A stretch of 64,000 bases of DNA from assembly GCA_900556485.1 (NCBI GenBank), contig USOX01000005.1, positions 96,308 through 160,307 on the forward strand. The letters run 5' to 3'. A program made the position numbers and the translations under genes. Below are positions 56,704-64,000 of this stretch, in pieces (the stretch's first letter is position 1; each line of letters opens with the position of its first letter). This DNA is from an uncultured Dysgonomonas sp. GTDB lineage: Bacteria > Bacteroidota > Bacteroidia > Bacteroidales > Dysgonomonadaceae. The notes under the pieces are model-generated. The model was not told the DNA's origin and did no database searches. It was given only the letters and a program-made list of their open reading frames with translations.

Positions 56704-57073
56704 TGTGTATTATTTCTTATTAAATCAGGAGGTTCGATTATTCTGAAACACCAAACTTGTTTAAGTAATTTTTTATAACTTGTTCCTTACTCATATTCTT
56801 TTTACAAAAAATGTATTGTATTCTAAGGGGCAATTTTCTCAAAAAAGTCTTCATGTTAGAATTATAATTACATTCGTATTATTGTTTTTGCCGAAGAATA
56901 TATATTTTCAGATATATTCGATGAGAATAAAACAATAATGCCTTCACTAAAAAATGGGTGCGCAAATTTAAATCTAAAAAGTTAAAAAATACTCATAAAT
57001 GAACGGAATAATTATACAAATATTTCGTCATTTCATGTATTTTTGTTCTAAAGTATTAGTTTGAAACAATTAG
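56704..57073. other. intergenic region with the glycosyltransferase operon promoter
   Basis: 370 bp of AT-rich sequence between divergent genes. TATTTTTG at 57038-57045 fits the TAnnTTTG -7 box for the plus-strand operon starting at 57074. No small gene or RNA fold is evident in the rest. Confidence 0.45.
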
Positions 57074-58147
57074 ATGCAAAATAACAAAACTAAAATAACC
57101 TTTATACTACCATTTAAACCTCGTAGGCCGGCCGGAGGTTTTCGTGTGATGTATGAGTATGCTAATCGATTAGCTCGAAAGGGTTATCAAATTCATCTTA
57201 TATTTCCTATAAAAACTGGATATATGAATTATCGGTTGCCTTATTTTGTTCGTTGTGTTCTCTCAAAGATTGAAGGCTTTGATACAAATAAGTGGTTTGA
57301 TTTCGATCCTTCTATTAAGATGTCATATGTTTCTGAAATAAAGGATAGATATATACCGGATGCTGATATTGTTATTGCTACATGGTGGTCTACAGTATTG
57401 GAAATGGGGGCTTTGTCTGAGACAAAAGGGAAGAAAATTAATTTGATACAGGGATTTGAAAACTGGGAAGGACACGAAGATTTGCTTTATCGTTCGTATG
57501 ATATAAAGGATACGGTAAATATAGTTGTAGCATCATATCTGAAAAATATTGTAGGTAAACATACTAAAAATAGGATAGAATTAATAGAAAATGGTATCGA
57601 TAGCTCAATATATAAAGTTAAATATAATATAGAAGAACGTATCCCAGCAACAGTGGCCATGACATATTCTATTCAGGAAATAAAAGGATCGAAATATGGA
57701 CTAGAAGCCTTATTTTTAGTAAAAGAGAAAAGGCCTGATTTGCAAGTAGAAATGTTTGGTATATCCCCTAGTCCCGAAGATTTACCCGAGTGGATCAAAT
57801 ATTATCGTGAGCCTGATAACTTGGATGATCTCTATAATAGCAATGCTATTTTTATTTCTAACAGTTTTACTGAAGGATTTGGTTTGGTATCAGTAGAATC
57901 TATGTTTTGTGGCTGTGCGTTAGTGTGTACTAATATTGAAGGACATAAGGAATACGCATTTGAAGGTAAGACTGCTTTACTGGTTGAGGTTAGAAATGTA
58001 GAACAGATGGCTGAGCGTATAATTTATTTGATAGAGAACAACGATTATCGTATTCGATTAGCTCGGCAAGGAAACGAATATGTACAGCACTTTAGTTGGG
58101 ATAATGCAATTAGTAAAATGGAAAAAGTAATTAACTCTGTATTATAA
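57074..58147 (+). CDS. glycosyltransferase family 4
   Basis: A 357-residue cytoplasmic GT-B fold enzyme. The N-terminal domain starts ITFILPFKPRRPAGGFRVMY (glycine-rich acceptor loop). The C-terminal donor domain contains IELIENGIDSSIYK and FTEGFGLVSVESMFCGCALV, with the Glu-x7-Glu signature of retaining GT4 enzymes, and ends FSWDNAISKMEKVI. Acceptor and donor sugars unknown. First gene of a five-gene operon with gaps of 16, 4, 2 and 13 bp, so its product may feed the same wall-related pathway. Confidence 0.88.
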   Translation: MQNNKTKITFILPFKPRRPAGGFRVMYEYANRLARKGYQIHLIFPIKTGYMNYRLPYFVRCVLSKIEGFDTNKWFDFDPSIKMSYVSEIKDRYIPDADIVIATWWSTVLEMGALSETKGKKINLIQGFENWEGHEDLLYRSYDIKDTVNIVVASYLKNIVGKHTKNRIELIENGIDSSIYKVKYNIEERIPATVAMTYSIQEIKGSKYGLEALFLVKEKRPDLQVEMFGISPSPEDLPEWIKYYREPDNLDDLYNSNAIFISNSFTEGFGLVSVESMFCGCALVCTNIEGHKEYAFEGKTALLVEVRNVEQMAERIIYLIENNDYRIRLARQGNEYVQHFSWDNAISKMEKVINSVL

Positions 58148-58163
58148 CTCTGAAATATCTACA

Positions 58164-59093
58164 ATGATTGGACAAATAAATGAATTGTTTGAAAATCAGC
58201 TACAAGTCTGGCAATTGGCAGCAAAGAATTATCTGTCTTTGCAAGAAGTAAGGATAAGAGAATTTCAATTTGAAGATTTTTCGGTTTTCGCACAATTCAA
58301 TCCAGCACGGATGCAATCATCTTCAGCAAAAATAGATTCAAAGTCTATTCAGGATAGAAAATGTTTCCTGTGTCCTGATAATTTACCAGTAGAACAAAAG
58401 GGGATTCCGTACGGAATTGACTATCAGATATTAGTAAATCCTTTTCCTATATTTCCTCAGCATTTTACAGTTCCTCTTGTCAGGCATGCAGATCAATTAA
58501 TAGACGATAAGTATGGGGAGATGATTGATCTGGCAGAATTGTTAGAAGAGTATGTAATTTTTTATAATGGACCAAAATGTGGGGCTTCAGCTCCTGATCA
58601 TGCTCATTTTCAGGTTGGTTCTAAGAACTTTATCCCTTTACAGAAAGATATACACAATATAACTAAAGAGATTATTTTAACTACAAATAATTTAGTTATA
58701 TATGCCTTAAGGAAATATTTGAGGAATGCGTTTTTAATAGAATCTGTGACGAAAGAGGGAATTCTTAGAGCGTTTAGCCATTTATATTCATTAATGGAAC
58801 AAAAAGTAGAAGATAAGGAACCAATGATGAATATTTTTACATGGTATGATAAAAATAAATGGTTTTCTTGTATCTTTCCGAGAGAAAAGCATCGGCCGGA
58901 TTGTTTTTATGCTGGAGGGAAAGATAATATACTAATTAGCCCCGGATCAGTAGATATGGGAGGTATTTTAATATTGCCTCAGGAAGAAGATTTTACCAAG
59001 ATAACAGAACAAGATATTAAAAACATTTTCAGAGAAGTCTCGATTAGCGATCTGAAAATGGAAGGGATAATTGAAAAACTAAAAGCTACATAA
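58164..59093 (+). CDS. DUF4922 protein, GalT/HIT-like nucleotidyl-transfer fold
   Basis: A 309-residue cytoplasmic protein. DRKCFLCPDNLPVEQKG (about 66-82) is a zinc-type Cys pair region, QILVNPFPIFPQHFTVPLV is the first HIT-like strand pair, and CGASAPDHAHFQVGS (about 142-156) has the HxHxQ motif of galactose-1-phosphate uridylyltransferase and diadenosine-tetraphosphate phosphorylase relatives. DUF4922 is the Bacteroidetes name of this family. It likely transfers nucleotidyl groups to or from a sugar phosphate (inference). It lies between the glycosyltransferase (16 bp) and SpoIID-like gene (4 bp). Confidence 0.82.
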   Translation: MIGQINELFENQLQVWQLAAKNYLSLQEVRIREFQFEDFSVFAQFNPARMQSSSAKIDSKSIQDRKCFLCPDNLPVEQKGIPYGIDYQILVNPFPIFPQHFTVPLVRHADQLIDDKYGEMIDLAELLEEYVIFYNGPKCGASAPDHAHFQVGSKNFIPLQKDIHNITKEIILTTNNLVIYALRKYLRNAFLIESVTKEGILRAFSHLYSLMEQKVEDKEPMMNIFTWYDKNKWFSCIFPREKHRPDCFYAGGKDNILISPGSVDMGGILILPQEEDFTKITEQDIKNIFREVSISDLKMEGIIEKLKAT

Positions 59094-59097
59094 TTTT

Positions 59098-60393
59098 ATG
59101 GAACCTACTATCAGTGTTGGAATCGTATCGAATAAAGTAATCTCCTTTTGTTTAAACTCTACCTATTTTTGTAATGGGGAGCAAATTACGGGAGAAAGTA
59201 TAGTCTCATATAAGGATGGAAAAATACTTTGGAATGATCATTTATATGAAGAACTTATATTTATGTCCTCAGCGGACAATGACTTTTTTACTCTTAAGGA
59301 TGTTGTGATTGGGATTAATTTCCATTGGGAACGTAAAGAAGATCAACAGTTTGAGGGAGCATTAAAATTGATAGTTGAAGATGATAAAATAACGGCTATT
59401 AATATTATAAAAATAGAAGCTTATCTGACAAGTGTAATTTCGTCAGAAATGAGTCCTACTGCTTCTCTCGAGTTGCTTAAAGCGCATGCAGTTATATCTC
59501 GTAGCTGGTTGTTGGCTCAAATAGAAAAGAAGAAAGAGATAGTTGAAAACGAAGAAAAATATGCCGCTTTTGTAGAAACTGAAGACGAGATAATTCGTTG
59601 GTATGACAGGGAGGATCATGTTAATTTTGATGTTTGTGCAGATGATCATTGTCAGCGTTATCAGGGAATTACCCGTGTCTTTTCAAATATAGAGATAGTA
59701 AAGCAAGCTATTAAAGAAACATGGGGACAGATATTGAAATCAGATGGTAAGATATGTGATGCCCGTTTTTCGAAATGTTGCGGAGGAATGCTAGAAGAAT
59801 TTCAAAATTGTTGGGAAGATAAGCAATATTCATATCTGGTAAAAGTGAGGGGAACAGATAATCCGGTGGAAATACCAGATCTTACCAACGAAGAAGAATC
59901 AGGTAAATGGATACGTTCACGCCCTGCCTCACATTGTAATACACAGGATAAGAATATATTGAATCAGGTTTTGAATAATTATGACCAGAAAACCACAGAT
60001 TTTTACAGATGGCAGGTTTCATATACTCAAAGTGAATTGTCAGATTTAATAAATAGCCAGTCAGGTGTTGATTTTGGTACAATCTTAGACCTGATCCCTG
60101 TGAAGAGAGGTACATCCGGACGCATAGTCAGATTGAAAATTGTAGGATCGAAGAAAACTATGATAATTGGTAAGGAACTTGAAATAAGACGTATTTTGTC
60201 GCCATCTCACTTATACAGTTCAGCTTTTGTTGTAGATAAAGAAGGTGAGAATTTTATTCTTCGTGGTGCAGGATGGGGGCACGGTGTTGGCCTTTGTCAG
60301 ATTGGTGCTGCAGTAATGGGAGAACGCGGATATACTTATGATAAAATATTACAGATATATTATGTAGGAGCAAGTATCGAAAAAGAATATTAG
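59098..60393 (+). CDS. SpoIID/LytB-domain protein
   Basis: A 431-residue protein with a SpoIID domain: IIKIEAYLTSVISSEMSPTA, LLKAHAVISRSWLLAQIEK, ARFSKCCGGMLEEFQNCWE and FILRGAGWGHGVGLCQIGAA. SpoIID enzymes are lytic transglycosylases acting on peptidoglycan lacking stem peptides, and LytB relatives stimulate amidases (family knowledge). Unusual: the chain starts MEPTISVGIVSNKVISFCLN with no visible signal peptide or anchor, although the substrate is outside the cytoplasm. The phosphodiester glycosidase gene follows by 2 bp and the AmpG-like gene by one more, so the chain likely contributes to wall turnover. Confidence 0.88.
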   Translation: MEPTISVGIVSNKVISFCLNSTYFCNGEQITGESIVSYKDGKILWNDHLYEELIFMSSADNDFFTLKDVVIGINFHWERKEDQQFEGALKLIVEDDKITAINIIKIEAYLTSVISSEMSPTASLELLKAHAVISRSWLLAQIEKKKEIVENEEKYAAFVETEDEIIRWYDREDHVNFDVCADDHCQRYQGITRVFSNIEIVKQAIKETWGQILKSDGKICDARFSKCCGGMLEEFQNCWEDKQYSYLVKVRGTDNPVEIPDLTNEEESGKWIRSRPASHCNTQDKNILNQVLNNYDQKTTDFYRWQVSYTQSELSDLINSQSGVDFGTILDLIPVKRGTSGRIVRLKIVGSKKTMIIGKELEIRRILSPSHLYSSAFVVDKEGENFILRGAGWGHGVGLCQIGAAVMGERGYTYDKILQIYYVGASIEKEY

Positions 60394-60395
60394 GG

Positions 60396-61130
60396 ATGAG
60401 ATACGGTAAATATTGTTATCTGATCATTATTATTGTTTTACTGACTGTTGGGGTTCGAGAAATAGTAAGAGGTGCTACTCCGGAAAATAATATTATAAGC
60501 TATATAGTTGATCCAAAGGTTCAGAACATAGATTTCTATTGGAAAGATGATAAAGGAGATGTTATTGGTAGTTTGGAAAATCTGAAATTATATGTGGAAT
60601 CACAAGATAAAAAACTCTTATTTGCTGCTAATGGAGGAATGTATAATAAAGAAGGTTTTCCTCAAGGGCTTTTTATCCAGCAATATCAAACTCTTACACC
60701 TTTAGATACAACATCAGGTCAAGGTAATTTTTATCTGAAGCCTAATGGTGTGTTTTATATATGTTCTGACGATAGCCCTGTTATTTGCCGTACCGAAGAC
60801 TTTCTAAATGATGGACAGGTAAAATTTGCGACTCAATCAGGACCGATGCTTGTTATAGATGGAGAACTACACTCAGGCTTTAAGAAAGGTTCTCCAAATT
60901 TACATATCCGAAATGGGGTAGGGATATTACCAGACAACAGCATTATATTTGCTATGTCAAAAAGCAAAGTGAATTTTTATGATTTTGCATCTTATTTTAA
61001 ATCATTGGGATGCAAAAATGCATTATACTTGGACGGTTATGTTTCACGAACATATTTGCCTGAAAAGAACTGGATACAAATGGATGGAAATTTTAGTGTG
61101 ATTATAGGAGTTACTCAATCCATTCAATAA
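60396..61130 (+). CDS. phosphodiester glycosidase (NAGPA/DUF2233) family protein
   Basis: A 244-residue protein with an N-terminal hydrophobic segment (YLIIIIVLLTVGVREIVRG), exported or membrane-anchored. The NAGPA-type core shows KLLFAANGGMYNKEGFPQG, KFATQSGPMLVIDGELHSGF, NLHIRNGVGILPDNSIIFAM and GCKNALYLDGYVSR. Relatives include the mammalian enzyme that uncovers mannose-6-phosphate and bacterial proteins acting on phosphodiester-linked sugars such as wall phosphoglycans (family knowledge). Within this operon a role on a phosphate-linked wall or surface glycan is plausible but unproven. Confidence 0.85.
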   Translation: MRYGKYCYLIIIIVLLTVGVREIVRGATPENNIISYIVDPKVQNIDFYWKDDKGDVIGSLENLKLYVESQDKKLLFAANGGMYNKEGFPQGLFIQQYQTLTPLDTTSGQGNFYLKPNGVFYICSDDSPVICRTEDFLNDGQVKFATQSGPMLVIDGELHSGFKKGSPNLHIRNGVGILPDNSIIFAMSKSKVNFYDFASYFKSLGCKNALYLDGYVSRTYLPEKNWIQMDGNFSVIIGVTQSIQ

Positions 61131-61143
61131 GAAAACGTATACT

Positions 61144-62994
61144 ATGAAAGATACTAAAAAATCTCCTTGGGCATGGATACCTTCGCTGTATTTGGCTGAG
61201 GGCTTACCTTATGTTGCAGTGATGACCGTTTCGCTGATTATGTACAAACGGATGGGGATATCTAATACCGATGTTGCACTATACACCAGTTGGTTATACT
61301 TGCCGTGGGTAATAAAACCATTATGGAGTCCTTTTGTAGATTTACTGAAAACAAAGAGATGGTGGGTTATTGTAATGCAATTGTTTATTGGCGCAGGTTT
61401 AGCTGGAGTTGCTTTTACTATACCATTACCTTTCTTTTTTCAGGCTACATTAGCTTTTTTCTGGTTGCTGGCTTTTAGCTCGGCTACGCATGATATAGCT
61501 GCCGATGGACTTTATATGTTAGCTCTTAATACTAATCAACAGGCAATGTTTGTAGGCATAAGGAGTACATTTTACCGGATAGCTACCATTGTAGGTCAAG
61601 GATTATTGATTATTCTTGCTGGCTTTTTGGAAGTTTCATCTGGTTGTGAACCAATGAAATTAAATGTACAAGTATCTCCTCAATATAATCAGTCAACCTT
61701 GGTATTGCCTGCTATACAAGAAGTTACTAATTCTAATGGAGATATTTATTTTATTGTAGAAGAAAATATTCAAATCGGGACTCATAATGTTGATAAAGAT
61801 AGTCTTAAAGTATTTTTGGGTAAAGTAAGTGCCTTAAATCAGAAAAATGGATTTATTCCTGTTGAGGAAGATACTGAAACAGTAAATATTCATAAAAATA
61901 AAAGTTTGTGGACTTCTTCTGTGTCAGAGCCTTTAGGCAATTGGATAAAAAATAACTTTGGAGAAAAACGTTATGTAGATAAAGTAATACAAACAGGAAA
62001 TGTTGCCGCTGTAGCTGTGCATTTATCTGCTATGCCATCAGAAGGGGAAGAAATGGTGCTGAACACTTCTATGGAAAGGGGAGATAAGAGTATTACTTTG
62101 ATACACGGCGAGCGTTTGACTTTTAATGAAGCGAACTGGGATAAACCTGCATATCTTGTATTTCAGGTTAATCCAAATCTAAATAAGGATAGTAGTGCTG
62201 AATATAAAGGACTTTCTGGTAATATACCTTTTGCATGGTCTATATCTTTCCTGGTATTGGCAGGAATATTTATATTCTTTAGTTTTTATCATCGGGTTGC
62301 TTTACCAAAGCCGGATACCGATGTTGCAGTGAATACATCTGCTGGTTCTATCCTGTCAGAATTGAAAGTGACTTTTAAGACTTTCTTTAGTAAGCCTCAG
62401 GCTGGAGCAGCAATCTTTTTTATTCTTACATATCGCTTTTCTGAAGCTCAATTACTGAAACTAATTAATCCGTTTCTGCTTGATCCCAAAGATGAGGGTG
62501 GACTGGGATTGACAACCGGAGAGGTTGGATTTGTGTATGGTACTATAGGTATTATTGGACTAGTTTTAGGTGGTATTATCGGAGGTGTTGTTGCTTCAAG
62601 AGGCGGACTTAAAAAATGGTTGTGGCCAATGGCTTTGAGTATGTTGCTTACAAGTGCGGTTTTCCTTATATTGAGTTATACACAAACGAATAGCTTACTG
62701 TTGATCAATGCTTGTGTATTTGCAGAGCAATTTGGATATGGATTTGGATTTACAGCCTATATGTTATATCTGATATATTATTCGGAAGGAAAACACAAAA
62801 CGGCACATTATGCTTTCTGTACGGGATTAATGGCTTTAGGTATGATGATTCCCGGTATGTTTGCCGGATGGATGCAAGAACACTTGGGCTATAATCACTT
62901 CTTTATCTGGGTGATGATATGCACTATAATACCGATTTTAGCTATAACCTTACTCAAGATAGATCCGGAATATGGAAAAGCTAAGAAAGAATAA
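61144..62994 (+). CDS. AmpG-like MFS transporter with a large extracytoplasmic insert
   Basis: A 616-residue inner-membrane transporter. SLYLAEGLPYVAVMTVSLIM, YLPWVIKPLWSPFVDLLKTK and FSSATHDIAADGLYML are AmpG/SLC33 signatures. After about five membrane segments (residue 168) a soluble insert of roughly 190 residues runs to about 362 (TLVLPAIQEVTNSNGDIYF, GEEMVLNTSMERGDKSITLI), then the other segments follow (TYRFSEAQLLKLINPFLL, FGYGFGFTAYMLYLIYYSEG). AmpG imports anhydro-muropeptides in wall recycling, so co-transcription with a SpoIID-like gene fits. It converges with the DUF3667 gene (6-bp gap). Confidence 0.85.
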   Translation: MKDTKKSPWAWIPSLYLAEGLPYVAVMTVSLIMYKRMGISNTDVALYTSWLYLPWVIKPLWSPFVDLLKTKRWWVIVMQLFIGAGLAGVAFTIPLPFFFQATLAFFWLLAFSSATHDIAADGLYMLALNTNQQAMFVGIRSTFYRIATIVGQGLLIILAGFLEVSSGCEPMKLNVQVSPQYNQSTLVLPAIQEVTNSNGDIYFIVEENIQIGTHNVDKDSLKVFLGKVSALNQKNGFIPVEEDTETVNIHKNKSLWTSSVSEPLGNWIKNNFGEKRYVDKVIQTGNVAAVAVHLSAMPSEGEEMVLNTSMERGDKSITLIHGERLTFNEANWDKPAYLVFQVNPNLNKDSSAEYKGLSGNIPFAWSISFLVLAGIFIFFSFYHRVALPKPDTDVAVNTSAGSILSELKVTFKTFFSKPQAGAAIFFILTYRFSEAQLLKLINPFLLDPKDEGGLGLTTGEVGFVYGTIGIIGLVLGGIIGGVVASRGGLKKWLWPMALSMLLTSAVFLILSYTQTNSLLLINACVFAEQFGYGFGFTAYMLYLIYYSEGKHKTAHYAFCTGLMALGMMIPGMFAGWMQEHLGYNHFFIWVMICTIIPILAITLLKIDPEYGKAKKE

Positions 62995-63000
62995 GACCAG

Positions 63001-63747
63001 TTATAATTTGATATTATAATATTCAAATACCCCTAGGGTAATTGTAAAGATAATCACCATGAATGTATATGTTAGAATAAAGCATAATACTACTTTTAGT
63101 ATCGCTTTAGACCATGATTTTGTTTTAAAGAATGTGCTTATTCCCCATATAACATATATTGTAGCTATTATGTGTACTATGTGATAGATCGGAATAGATT
63201 TGGAGAAATAAATCAAGGGATAGCATAGCAATAAGATGAATATTTTGCCTCCATTTATATAAGAAAAAACTACAAGATGTTCTATATAATTATAATTGCT
63301 TTTATGAAGTATCCAATAGGTAGAGAGAGCAAATATAGGCAGTGTAAACAATATAAACAATGAATAATGATTTGCATACCATTCATAAAGTGGTATATAT
63401 TCAAGAAAAGTATTATCTGGATTATTCATTTCTTTCATAGGAAAGAAGTGGAAAGTATGATATACTAAACTGTATATTGCTCCCCAGATTATTAGAAATA
63501 GAAATGGTTTAGTATATTTTACTCTTTTGCCTTCGAGATAATTTTTGATTGTTACACCTGGCGAAAAAAGCATTTCTTTTTCGGTATATAATAGTCCTTT
63601 GTTTATATGAAGTAATCCATATTGTAATTCGTCGATGAGGTGTTTCCAGCTAATTCGTGATGTTTGTATAGGTTGTCCACACTTACTACAGAAATTATCT
63701 GTTACTTCATTATTGCAATTTAAACATCTTTTAGACATATTGTCCAT
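63001..63747 (-). CDS. DUF3667 membrane protein with N-terminal zinc ribbon
   Basis: A 248-residue protein. Residues 8-24 are a four-cysteine zinc ribbon (CLNCNNEVTDNFCSKCGQP), then HLIDELQYGLLHINKGLLYT and SPGVTIKNYLEGKRVKYTKP, the DUF3667 block. About five hydrophobic segments follow (FLFLIIWGAIYSLVYH, LFILFTLPIFALSTYW, VLCFILTYTFMVIIFTI). Function unknown; such proteins are common in Bacteroidetes. It is probably monocistronic and upstream of a strong terminator. Confidence 0.88.
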   Translation of the reverse strand: MDNMSKRCLNCNNEVTDNFCSKCGQPIQTSRISWKHLIDELQYGLLHINKGLLYTEKEMLFSPGVTIKNYLEGKRVKYTKPFLFLIIWGAIYSLVYHTFHFFPMKEMNNPDNTFLEYIPLYEWYANHYSLFILFTLPIFALSTYWILHKSNYNYIEHLVVFSYINGGKIFILLLCYPLIYFSKSIPIYHIVHIIATIYVIWGISTFFKTKSWSKAILKVVLCFILTYTFMVIIFTITLGVFEYYNIKL

Positions 63748-63827
63748 TTATTTATATGTTGGATAGAATATAAACACAATAATGAAAGATAAGTTTTATA
63801 TGTTTCTAGGTCTTTTTATTCAATTAA

Positions 63828-63870
63828 AAACGGAAAGGAGATATTATATAATATCTCCTTTCCGTTTTTA
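63828..63870. terminator. strong intrinsic terminator
   Basis: A near-perfect palindrome with AACGGAAAGGAGATATTAT facing ATAATATCTCCTTTCCGTT, flanked by A and T runs. It sits downstream of the partial minus-strand gene at the window end; U-runs on both sides would allow either direction. Confidence 0.85.
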
Positions 63871-63920
63871 ACTGGTTACTTATCCTATATCTGTATCGGA
63901 AAATCAATCCGGGATTAAGC

Positions 63921-64000
63921 TTATTTCAATTCTTTAATTCTTACATTTTTAAATTTCAGAGGGGATCCATGTCCTAAGAAAGCGATATGCCCTTTTTTAT
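63921..64000 (-). CDS. C-terminal end of a DUF1080 (3-keto-disaccharide hydrolase-type) protein, partial
   Basis: The minus strand reads KKGHIAFLGHGSPLKFKN, then VRIKELK and stop (TAA at 63923-63921). This matches the C-terminus of DUF1080 proteins (a G-IAL-GHGSP-FRNI-IKEL pattern), whose jellyroll domain is now linked to hydrolysis of 3-keto-glycosides. Only 25 codons are in view. Members often occur with ThuA proteins, such as the two at 17681-19336, though 45 kb away. Confidence 0.7.
   Translation of the reverse strand, partial: KKGHIAFLGHGSPLKFKNVRIKELK

Noticed and set aside
1-64000. CRISPR arrays, tRNA, rRNA, prophage or integrative element
   Set aside because: I looked for regular spaced repeats, cloverleaf-type sequence, integrase/relaxase-type proteins and phage structural proteins and found none.

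Overview
The window is a contiguous piece of a low-GC Bacteroidales chromosome, most like Dysgonomonas; the genus is inferred, not proven. Support comes from a SusC/SusD pair, Bacteroidetes-only families (DUF4290, DUF6377, DUF4922, DUF4466), the N-acetyl/N-succinylornithine-type carbamoyltransferase, -7 boxes of the Bacteroidetes form TAnnTTTG, and little Shine-Dalgarno signal. I found no rRNA, tRNA, CRISPR array, integrase or complete insertion sequence.

1-10.6 kb (minus strand): a proline/arginine operon (proB, proA, a 60-residue basic protein, two tandem acyltransferase-3 paralogues, then the cut-off carbamoyltransferase gene) with 4-bp ATGA overlaps at two junctions. It is preceded by rimM, a DUF4290 gene, an unknown membrane protein, an S41 processing protease and a dGTPase. 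10.9-14.2 kb (plus strand): an Ig-like lipoprotein and a PcrA/UvrD helicase.

14.3-41.8 kb: carbohydrate region. A PL1 pectate lyase faces a DUF6377 regulator. A GH9 enzyme is followed by two ThuA-domain proteins. A GC-rich hairpin repeat separates these from a polysaccharide-utilisation locus with two divergent arms. The left arm (30705 down to 22190) encodes a lyase-GH88 fusion, a two-helix GH55-like protein with a beta-propeller, a ROK sugar kinase, a NagB-family deaminase and an FHS-type MFS transporter. The right arm (31256 to 40585) encodes SusC, SusD, two small lipoproteins and a second GH55-like/propeller paralogue. A frameshifted lyase gene lies beyond it. The simplest reading is a system for a polymer containing uronic acid and amino sugar: surface binding and import, beta-elimination, removal of the unsaturated uronate, then phosphorylation and deamination of the hexosamine. 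The substrate is not known.

42-57 kb: mixed genes. These are a flavodoxin-fold oxidoreductase with an AraC regulator, an orphan lipoprotein, a candidate small RNA on the minus strand, a HerA-like ATPase with an rRNA-type methyltransferase, an AsmA-like protein, a CE8 pectin methylesterase, a small secreted protein, an outer-membrane phospholipase A, a formate/nitrite channel and a TerC protein.

57-63 kb (plus strand): a tight five-gene operon (glycosyltransferase, DUF4922, SpoIID/LytB-like, phosphodiester glycosidase, AmpG-like transporter) that looks like a cell-wall turnover or recycling unit. The window ends with a DUF3667 protein, a strong terminator and the last codons of a DUF1080-like gene.

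Two non-coding patterns stand out: a 26-bp inverted motif containing TGTCA/TGACA repeats, found almost identically at 10.68 kb and 53.05 kb with a degenerate relative at 21.83 kb, and duplicated leader sequence upstream of susC.
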